This document shows, piece by piece, positions 57,890-64,000 of a stretch of 64,000 nt of DNA (the first letter of the stretch is position 1; every line of letters begins with the position of its first letter). Under the pieces are notes generated by a model. It searched no databases and had not been told where the DNA came from. It was given only the letters and a program-made list of their open reading frames with translations. Position numbers and translations under genes: made by a program. Source of the DNA: Allokutzneria sp. A3M-2-11 16 (GTDB lineage: Bacteria; Actinomycetota; Actinomycetes; Mycobacteriales; Pseudonocardiaceae); assembly GCF_024213555.1 (NCBI RefSeq), contig NZ_JANAVO010000010.1, forward strand, positions 158,192 to 222,191, given 5' to 3'.

Positions 57890-60616
57890 ATGGCAGAGCC
57901 GCGTGCCGTCCGCATCGAGCACCTCACGGGCAGCCCGGTGGTGGTCGGCACCCCGGAGCCCCGCCTGAGCTGGCAGCGGCCCGCGCTGGAAGTGGAACTC
58001 GCCGACGCCTCCGGCCAGGTCCGCAGGCACCGGCTCGACGGAACCGACCAGGTGCTGGTCCCGTGGCCGTTCCCGCCACTGCCCTCGCGGTCCCACGGCA
58101 GCCTGCGGGTGCGCGCGAGGGATTGCGGCTGGAGCGAGCCGACGACCTTCGAGACCCCGTTGCTGCACCCCGAAGACTGGTCGGCGCGCTTCATCGCGCC
58201 CGGCACGATCGGCCGGATCGGCGATCCCGCGCCTCTGCTCAGCGGCCGGATCTCCTTACCTGGCAAGGTGGTCCGGGCGCGCCTGCACATGACGTCGCTC
58301 GGCGTGCACGTCGCGTCGATCAACGGCGAGCGCGTCGGCGACATCCAGCTCGACCCTGGCTGGACCTCCTACGAGCACCGCCTCCGCTACCGCACGCACG
58401 ACGTGACATCGCTGCTTCGCCCCGGGGACAACGACATCGACGTCCTGCTCGGGAACGGGTGGTACCGGGGACGGCTCGGCTGGCAGGGCAAGCGCGCCCA
58501 CTACGGGGACCGCCTCGCCCTGCTCGCCCAGCTCGAAGTCACCTGCGTTGACGGCTCGCAGCACGTGTTCGGCACGGATGAGACCTGGACCGCGCGGTCG
58601 AGCAACGTCATCGCCGACGACCTCTACGACGGTCAGACCACGGACCTGCGCGAGTGTGAGTCCACACAGGACAGTGTCGAGGTTCTCGACGTCGATCTCC
58701 GCCGCCTGGAAGCACCGATCGGGCCGCCGGTGCGCGCGGTGGCGACGGTTCCCGCGGTCTCGGTGACCGTGTCGCCATCGGGCAAGCTCCTCGTCGACTT
58801 CGGCGAGAACCTCGTTGGCTGGGTCAGGCTTCGCGTCCACCAGGGGAGGACGCAGATCACCGTGCGGCACGCCGAAGTCCTCGAACACGGTGAACTCGGC
58901 ACCAGGCCCTTGCGCTCCGCCCTCGCCACCGACCGCTACCTCCTCCCCGGAGACTGCGCGGCGATCTGTGAGCCCTCGCTGACCTTCCACGGGTTCCGCT
59001 ACGCCGAGATCGACGGGGTGGACTGGCTCGACCCTGCCGACGTCGAAGCCGTTGTGCTGTCCTCGGATCTGCCCGCCACCGGCTGGTTCACCTGCTCCGA
59101 GCCGGACCTGAACGCCTTGCACGAGAACGTCCGCAGGGCGATGCGCGGCAACTTCCTCGATGTGCCAACGGATTGTCCGCAACGCGACGAACGCCTCGGC
59201 TGGACGGGCGACATCCAGGTCTTCGGCCCGACCGCGGCTTTCCTCGCCGACAGCGCCGGATTCCTCACCTCCTGGCTGCGCGATCTCGCGGCCGATCAGT
59301 ACAAGAACGGCTGCGTCCCGTTCGTCGTCCCCGACGTGCTCCGCGAGCCCGCGCCGAGCGCTGCCGCCTGGGGCGACGCCGCGACGGTCGTGCCGTGGAC
59401 GCTGTACCAGCGCTACGGTGATGTTCGTGTGCTGGCCGACCAGTTCGCCAGCATGCGCGCGTGGGTCGACCGCCAGGCGGCGCTCGCCGGGCCGGACCAC
59501 ATCTGGTCCGGCGGCTTCCAGTTCGGCGACTGGCTCGACCCGGCCGCGCCGCCGGACAACCCGTTCGCCGCCAAGACCGACCACGACATCGTCGCCACCG
59601 CGCACTTCGCGTACTCGGCGTCGATCGTCGCCAAGGCCGCCGAAGTCCTTGGCCGCCAAGACGAAGCGCGCAACTACGGTGACCTCGCGACCGTGGTTCG
59701 GGAAGCGTTCGCGCGCGCCTACGCGACCCCCTCCGGGCGGATGGTCGGCGACGCGCCGACCGCGTACGCCATGGCACTCGTCTGGGACCTGCTGCCGACA
59801 GCGGAACAGCGCGCCGGGGCGAGTGCGCGACTCGCAGACTTGGTGCGCGCCAACGGTTTCCGCATCGCGACGGGCTTCGTCGGCACTCCGATCATCGCCG
59901 ATGCGCTGTGCCTGGCGGGGCAGTCGCAGGTGGCGTACCGGCTCCTCCTGGAGCGCGGCTGCCCGTCGTGGCTGTACCCGGTGACGATGGGCGCGACGAC
60001 GATCTGGGAGCGTTGGGACAGCATGCTTCCGGACGGCTCGATCAACCCCGGCGAGATGACTTCGTTCAACCACTACGCGCTCGGTGCCGTCGCGGACTGG
60101 ATGCACCGCACAGTCGCGGGCCTCGCCCCAGGCGCTCCCGGATACCGCTCGTTGTTGGTGCGCCCGCTGCTCGGCGGCGGACTGACCCACGCGTCCGCCC
60201 GTCACGAGACACCGTACGGCCGCGCTTCCGTTGCGTGGCAACGACAGGACGGCACACTCACGTTGGCGGTCGAGGTGCCTGGCGGTACCACGGCGACCGT
60301 GCACGTGCCGGGCTCGGACGCTCCGGAGGAGGTCGAGCCCGGCACGCACCGGTGGGAGGTGCCGGATCCTGTTGCGGCGCCGAGCATCCGGACGATCCGC
60401 GACGCCGTGGATGATCCCCGGCTGTGGGCGGAGCTCGTGGCGGTCGCCGTGGAGCTGGACGTGGTCGCGGACGGCCCCGCGCTCGGCCGGGCACTGGCCC
60501 GGGACTTCGACCGCCCAGCGGCGGATCTGCCGAAGATCCTGGTGTCCACCCTCGAACACACCAACGGCCAGGAGCTCGGTCAGCGGCTCGCGGAGGCCCT
60601 CGGCTCCTTAAGGTAG
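57890..60616 (+). CDS. Alpha-L-rhamnosidase (GH78)
   Basis: A 908-aa cytoplasmic protein with GGAGG seven to eleven bases before the ATG. N-terminal beta domains (about 1-330) carry carbohydrate-binding folds (SINGERVGDIQLDPGWTSYE; segment INGERVGD, NGWYRGRLGWQGKR). The (alpha/alpha)6 catalytic domain (about 400-740) has DCPQRDERLGWTGD with the general acid Glu and the catalytic WERWDS with the general base Glu. A C-terminal beta domain and a ~90-residue extra tail follow. It removes terminal alpha-L-rhamnose from glycosides or oligosaccharides. It is regulated by the divergent LacI gene. Confidence 0.93.
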   Translation: MAEPRAVRIEHLTGSPVVVGTPEPRLSWQRPALEVELADASGQVRRHRLDGTDQVLVPWPFPPLPSRSHGSLRVRARDCGWSEPTTFETPLLHPEDWSARFIAPGTIGRIGDPAPLLSGRISLPGKVVRARLHMTSLGVHVASINGERVGDIQLDPGWTSYEHRLRYRTHDVTSLLRPGDNDIDVLLGNGWYRGRLGWQGKRAHYGDRLALLAQLEVTCVDGSQHVFGTDETWTARSSNVIADDLYDGQTTDLRECESTQDSVEVLDVDLRRLEAPIGPPVRAVATVPAVSVTVSPSGKLLVDFGENLVGWVRLRVHQGRTQITVRHAEVLEHGELGTRPLRSALATDRYLLPGDCAAICEPSLTFHGFRYAEIDGVDWLDPADVEAVVLSSDLPATGWFTCSEPDLNALHENVRRAMRGNFLDVPTDCPQRDERLGWTGDIQVFGPTAAFLADSAGFLTSWLRDLAADQYKNGCVPFVVPDVLREPAPSAAAWGDAATVVPWTLYQRYGDVRVLADQFASMRAWVDRQAALAGPDHIWSGGFQFGDWLDPAAPPDNPFAAKTDHDIVATAHFAYSASIVAKAAEVLGRQDEARNYGDLATVVREAFARAYATPSGRMVGDAPTAYAMALVWDLLPTAEQRAGASARLADLVRANGFRIATGFVGTPIIADALCLAGQSQVAYRLLLERGCPSWLYPVTMGATTIWERWDSMLPDGSINPGEMTSFNHYALGAVADWMHRTVAGLAPGAPGYRSLLVRPLLGGGLTHASARHETPYGRASVAWQRQDGTLTLAVEVPGGTTATVHVPGSDAPEEVEPGTHRWEVPDPVAAPSIRTIRDAVDDPRLWAELVAVAVELDVVADGPALGRALARDFDRPAADLPKILVSTLEHTNGQELGQRLAEALGSLR

Positions 60617-60945
60617 GCCGAGAGCGCGCAGGGTGCCGGGCTGTACGTCCGTGCCTCGCAGGTCTTCGACGAGCCGCAGCGCTCGGTCCGCGATGACAAG
60701 TTCACGGGATGTGTGCGGGACGTCATCACCGAGGCGGCGAAGATAGTCCGCGATGTGCAGCCAGGAGTAGAAAGCAGTCCCGTCAGTGTCAGGATTCACC
60801 GGCTCCGGGAAGTGCTCGTCTTCCCGGGAAAGCCGCACCAGGGACTCATGGCTGCGATCGCAGCGTTGCGCCGCTTCGCCGAGTGTGACCTTGTCCTTGT
60901 GCAGGGCGCCGACCTCGGCCGCATCGGTGCCGAACTCGCCTCGCG
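60608..60945 (-). pseudogene. N-terminally truncated HTH DNA-binding protein
   Basis: The minus-strand frame encodes KDKVTLGEAAQRCDRSHESLVRLSR and a following PEPVNPDTDGTAFYSWLHIADYLRRLG, the MerR/excisionase-like HTH plus wing, then EDLRGTD and a stop at 60608. No ATG/GTG/TTG lies between the upstream LysR stop and this domain; only internal starts inside the HTH exist. I regard it as a decayed remnant. A non-canonical start (for example CTG) cannot be ruled out. Confidence 0.55.
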
Positions 60946-61881
60946 CTACCTGGACGGTGGATCGAGCGCGGTCGTGGTGCGCTGAAGGATGTCGAAGTAG
61001 CCGCTGACGATGTTCGTGAACGCGGAGCGGCCGTACACGGCGAGATCGCGGGTCAGCGGAGGATCGGGTTCGACCACGACGCCCGCGAGGTCGGTGGGGA
61101 TCGCGTTGGCCGGGAGCAGCGCCACCCCGACCCCGGCCGCCGCGAGCCGGGCCGCCGCGTCGACCTGCGCGGTGCGCAGGACGTACCTCGGGCTGAGGCC
61201 CGCCTTGGCGAGGTGTTCCTCCACGAACTCGCTCAGCCCGTACTCGCGGTCGAGGGTGATCCACGAGTGCTCGGCCAGCGCCGACAACGCCAGGCGCCCA
61301 CGGGACTGCCGCGCCGCGTTCGGCGCACCCTTGCGGTAGGGGCGAATCCGGGCCAGCGCCGGATCGCGCTCGGCGATCACCAGGACGAACCGCTCCGTGC
61401 CGATGTCCACGATCGGTCCGGGCCAGGACTGCGGACGCGGGCCGACCGCGATGTCCCCCGAGCCGGCCAGCACCGCGTCTTCCAGGAGCCGCTTGTGCCG
61501 GTATTCGCGCAGCCGCACCGGGATGTCAGGATGCTGGTGGTGCCAGCGGGTCAGCGAGGGTGGCAGCACGCCCACCGCGATGGACAGCACGGTGGCGACC
61601 TCCAGCTCGCCCGCCGTGACGCTGAGGACATCGCGCACCGCCCGGCGCGCTTCCCGCTCGGCCCGCACCGCGACCGCCGCGTGCTCCGCGAACGCCCGGC
61701 CCGCCGGGTTGAGCCGAACCGAGCCCGGCAGCCGTTCCAGCAGCTCACCGCCCATCGACCGCTCCAGCGAGCGGATCTGCTGGCTCAGGGCGGGCTGGGA
61801 GACCCGGAGGCGGTCGGCGGCGCGGGTGAAGGACCCCTCTTCGGCCACCATCAGCAGGTATTCCATCTGGCGCAGCGTCAC
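60946..61881 (-). CDS. LysR-type transcriptional regulator
   Basis: A 311-aa LTTR starting at GTG 61881. HTH: LRQMEYLLMVAEEGSFTRAADRLRVSQPALSQQIRSLE (segment FTRAADRLRVSQPALS). The effector domain follows from about residue 90. Divergent from the DoxX gene, with an ATAA-N7-TTAT dyad between them that fits a T-N11-A LysR box. It probably regulates DoxX and itself. Confidence 0.93.
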   Translation of the reverse strand: MTLRQMEYLLMVAEEGSFTRAADRLRVSQPALSQQIRSLERSMGGELLERLPGSVRLNPAGRAFAEHAAVAVRAEREARRAVRDVLSVTAGELEVATVLSIAVGVLPPSLTRWHHQHPDIPVRLREYRHKRLLEDAVLAGSGDIAVGPRPQSWPGPIVDIGTERFVLVIAERDPALARIRPYRKGAPNAARQSRGRLALSALAEHSWITLDREYGLSEFVEEHLAKAGLSPRYVLRTAQVDAAARLAAAGVGVALLPANAIPTDLAGVVVEPDPPLTRDLAVYGRSAFTNIVSGYFDILQRTTTALDPPSR

Positions 61882-61884
61882 AGA

Positions 61885-61899
61885 ATAACCATAGATTAT
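61885..61899. promoter_or_regulatory. LysR-box dyad between LysR and DoxX genes
   Basis: ATAACCATAGATTAT has arms ATAA/TTAT around seven bases, an AT-rich T-N11-A LysR-type site in a GC-rich intergenic region. Confidence 0.55.
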
Positions 61900-61988
61900 G
61901 CGGATCAGAGATCGCTAGTCTTGGACGTTAACGCTGCGCGCCGGTCATCCTCGTGTTCCGTCAGCACGAAGAACCGAGGAGCGCCGCC

Positions 61989-62429
61989 GTGTCACCGAAG
62001 ATCCCCGCTGTGATCGTGTCCCTGTCCCGGGCCGTCGTGGGCTTGTTGTTCGCCTGCCACGGCGCTGCCTCGCTGTTCGGCGTCTTAGGCGGAGCCGCGG
62101 GCAAGGGCGGGACGGTCGCGTTCGGCGTGTGGCCCGGCTGGTGGGCCGCGCTGATCCAGTTCGTCGGCGGCCTGCTCGTGCTGGTCGGTTTCGCCACTCG
62201 GCCGGTCGCGTTGGTGTGCTCGGGCTCGATGGCCTTCGCGTATTTCACGGTGCACCAGCCCATGGCGCTGTGGCCGTTGGAGAACGGTGGTGTCTCTTCC
62301 GCGCTGTATTGCTGGTTCTTCTTGCTCATCGCCGTGATCGGGCCGGGAAGGTATGCCCTGGACACCTGGCTCGGGGCAGAAAAAAGGCAGTACGCGCGAG
62401 CGAACTCGCGCGCACTGCCTTCGATGTAG
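61989..62429 (+). CDS. DoxX-family membrane protein
   Basis: A 146-aa four-helix membrane protein from GTG 61989 (AGGAG eight bases upstream). DoxX features: LSRAVVGLLFACHGAASLFG, WPGWWAALIQFVGGLLVLVGFATRP (segment IQFVGGLLVLVGFATRP), FAYFTVHQP and GPGRYALDTWL. The family is linked to thiol/oxidative stress or quinone biology. The last ~15 residues coincide with a terminator-like hairpin. Confidence 0.88.
   Translation: MSPKIPAVIVSLSRAVVGLLFACHGAASLFGVLGGAAGKGGTVAFGVWPGWWAALIQFVGGLLVLVGFATRPVALVCSGSMAFAYFTVHQPMALWPLENGGVSSALYCWFFLLIAVIGPGRYALDTWLGAEKRQYARANSRALPSM
62386..62419. terminator. Terminator-like hairpin inside the DoxX 3' end
   Basis: Arms GGCAGT-A-CGCGCGAG (62386-62400) and CTCGCGCG-C-ACTGCC (62405-62419) form a 14-bp stem with one mismatch and a CGAA loop. 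The stem lies within the last codons, before the TAG at 62427. Confidence 0.75.
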
Positions 62430-62430
62430 A

Positions 62431-62820
62431 TCAGAAGTAGATTTCCCCGCCTCCGGCGAGCTTGGCGTTGACCCTGGGGCCGTAGTTGCCGTACTCGCCG
62501 GTGTTCAGCTCGGACTGGCCGGTGCTGGTCACCGTCTCGTAGGTGGTGTACGGGTAGCAGCAGTTGCCGATGGCGAGCTGGTCGCCGTACCTGGCGCCGC
62601 CCAGGTTGGCGTGCACCAAGCCGTTGCTGTTGTTCTTCCAGAGCCTGAGCGTGCGACCGGAGCCGCTCTTCTCCTTGAGCAACGTGAAGGTGGCCATCCT
62701 GGCCGACGCGGTCTCGGCGGGAGCCGATGCGACCGAAACGGGTGCGGCCTGAACGGGCACCGACAAGGCCGAGGCCACGACGAGAGCCATCAGCGCGGCG
62801 CCTGCCATTTTCTTGAACAA
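62431..62820 (-). CDS. Small secreted protein with CC motif
   Basis: A 129-aa protein; TTG 62820 has GGGG five bases upstream and ATG 62808 is the alternative. A hydrophobic signal follows (AGAALMALVVASALSVPVQAA). The mature part has one CC pair in LAIGNCCYPYTTYE, many Gly/Asn/Tyr and ends GGGEIYF. No family was recognised. It resembles small secreted actinobacterial beta-proteins. Confidence 0.6.
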   Translation of the reverse strand: MFKKMAGAALMALVVASALSVPVQAAPVSVASAPAETASARMATFTLLKEKSGSGRTLRLWKNNSNGLVHANLGGARYGDQLAIGNCCYPYTTYETVTSTGQSELNTGEYGNYGPRVNAKLAGGGEIYF

Positions 62821-62929
62821 CGAAACCCCATCAAAGAAATCGATCGGCGCGGAGGCTACCTGAGCCGTGCACGACCGAGGTGCCGTTTCAGGCACCCGTG
62901 AAATGGCTTCGTTGACGTGCGGAGACACC

Positions 62930-64000
62930 TTAGAAGGGCGCCGGTTCCGCGATCGGCTCGGCCTCGGTCTCCGAGGTCTTCCCGTTGGGTGTGGTCCACA
63001 CGTGTCGTCCGTCGGGGAGGTTTTCGCACTTCCAGTTGGATTCGTGCTTCATGCGGTGGTGCCGTCTGCATTTCGGCCGGAGGTTGTTGATGGTGGTGTT
63101 GGTGCCGTTGAAGGGGCAGCAGTGGTCGAGGTCGCAGCGGTGTGCGGGCCGGTTGCAGCCGATGGCGGTGCAGGTGGGGTAGCGGGCGTGGATCAGCTCT
63201 CGCTGCTTCGCTGACGGTCGGTAGGTGGTGACGTCCTCGGCGATCCCGGTAACCGGGTCGGTGAGGATGCGCTTCCAGATCCCTCCCGCCGCGACATCGC
63301 GGGCGATCTTCGCGGGCAGAGGTCCGTAGCCGTGGAGCATGGCGGGCTCGTTGTCGAGGCCGAGGAAGGAACCCACGGGCATGGTGAGGTAGACGGTGAC
63401 CTGGCCTTGGGGTGCCCCGGTTTCCTTGCCCATCAACAGATCCATGGTGACATCGGCGCGTTTCTGATCCAGGGTGCGGTGATCTTTCGGTAGGGCTCTG
63501 GCGATGCGGTCGATGCGGTCGTAGATCAACGAGGCTTGCAGGGCGGGGAAGAACATCCGCAGTAGGCACATGCCGTCGTCTTGGGGGATCTTCTCCACCA
63601 ACCTGGCCTTGCGCTTCTCCTTATGCCTGCGCTCGGCAGCCTTCGGGTCCAGCTTGTCGATGAACCGCACCGCATGCCGACGAGTCGCGGTGTAGTTGTG
63701 CGTTTCAGCGAAAGCGAGGAAGTCCTCCTCGGCGATCGCGGCGTGCACAGCCGAGAGAGTGGAGAGCAGGTCGACGATCATCAACGCCTTGCCCTCGTCG
63801 ACGCGGCCTTCGGCCAGCGCCCGCAACACCACCGGGCGACCGGTGAGGTCTTCCGCGCGTTGCAACAGCCGGGCGGCCTTCGTCTTCGAGACCGCCAACA
63901 ACCGCATGAGGATTTCCTCGGCGAACTCACGATCACACAACTCCAGCCGAGCGACATACTCCATCAACACGACCGCGAAGTCCGCCGACGCTTTCCCCAT
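62930..64000 (-). CDS. DUF222 / HNH endonuclease-domain protein, paralogue 3 (partial)
   Basis: Runs off the right edge; alignment to the 372-aa paralogue at 32166 suggests about 17 N-terminal residues are missing. The HNH part has CTAIGCNRPAHRCDLDHCCPF (segments CTAIGC, RCDLDHCCPF), NLRPKCRRHHRMKH and WTTPNGK. The DUF222 part and the C-terminus PIAEPAPF are nearly the same as paralogue 2, as are the last ~30 nucleotides. A weak GGTGCC/GGCACC hairpin (62879-62896) follows its stop. Any upstream repeat copy would lie outside the window. Confidence 0.92.
   Translation of the reverse strand: MGKASADFAVVLMEYVARLELCDREFAEEILMRLLAVSKTKAARLLQRAEDLTGRPVVLRALAEGRVDEGKALMIVDLLSTLSAVHAAIAEEDFLAFAETHNYTATRRHAVRFIDKLDPKAAERRHKEKRKARLVEKIPQDDGMCLLRMFFPALQASLIYDRIDRIARALPKDHRTLDQKRADVTMDLLMGKETGAPQGQVTVYLTMPVGSFLGLDNEPAMLHGYGPLPAKIARDVAAGGIWKRILTDPVTGIAEDVTTYRPSAKQRELIHARYPTCTAIGCNRPAHRCDLDHCCPFNGTNTTINNLRPKCRRHHRMKHESNWKCENLPDGRHVWTTPNGKTSETEAEPIAEPAPF

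Noticed and set aside
1..64000. tRNA, rRNA, CRISPR or prophage
   Set aside because: No tRNA cloverleaf, rRNA conserved block, direct-repeat/spacer array, integrase or structural phage gene was recognised by reading.

Overview
The window is high-GC actinobacterial DNA (about 70% G+C by eye). It has frequent GTG starts, many overlapping stop/start pairs, Tat and Sec exporters, SARP/AfsR-type and LuxR-type regulators, and three DUF222/HNH proteins. This mix and the style of the genes suggest a soil actinomycete of the Pseudonocardiales type. That is an inference from gene content, not a typed marker. No rRNA, tRNA, CRISPR array or phage module was seen. Coding density is normal except around the repeats noted below.

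Layout. 1-4219: a five-gene minus-strand operon of a sensor kinase, a LuxR-type response regulator and three exported or membrane proteins rich in His motifs, possibly a metal-related envelope system. 4447-7466: an alpha/beta hydrolase, a GlxA-type regulator and the divergent propeller gene it probably controls. 7615-13920: an AfsR-like regulator facing an ABC exporter/cytochrome P450 operon, a small specialised-metabolite or drug-handling locus. 13960-18745: a tannase/AraC/VOC operon, small membrane proteins and an APH-fold kinase. 18802-20491: a DUF222/HNH gene bracketed by inverted copies of a 121-123 bp structured repeat. 20501-28115: housekeeping and secreted enzymes, with a decayed M1 peptidase. 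28187-32109: a NACHT NTPase with a membrane domain, plus small proteins. 32166-33615: a second DUF222/HNH gene with a third copy of the repeat. 33623-37448: a 3-hydroxybutyrate-type dehydrogenase, MHS transporter and PucR/GAF regulator operon. 37952-48650: an APC permease, then a glycan-utilisation locus (SGNH hydrolase, MGH1-like glycosidase, beta-helix protein, DUF4185 protein, sugar ABC importer without its ATPase, DUF2961/GH172 enzyme, LacI-type operator). 48882-56611: secreted and membrane proteins, a 109-bp nested palindrome, decayed gene remnants, and a LysR/SDR/SnoaL unit. 56748-60616: a LacI regulator with a divergent GH78 rhamnosidase. 60608-64000: a HTH remnant, LysR/DoxX pair, small secreted protein and a third DUF222/HNH gene cut by the window edge.

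The two most interesting points are these. First, two of the three DUF222/HNH genes lie beside the same stem-forming repeat, and one is flanked on both sides in inverted orientation, like a mobile or self-propagating unit. Second, DUF4185 (GH183-type) and DUF2961 (GH172-type) enzymes sit in one operon with a sugar importer, the combination expected for D-arabinan breakdown. Two dispersed palindromes related in arms and loop (4370 and 56626), a symmetric nested palindrome at 52267, and an over-represented TCCAC(A/T)GTGGA palindrome add further unexplained structure.
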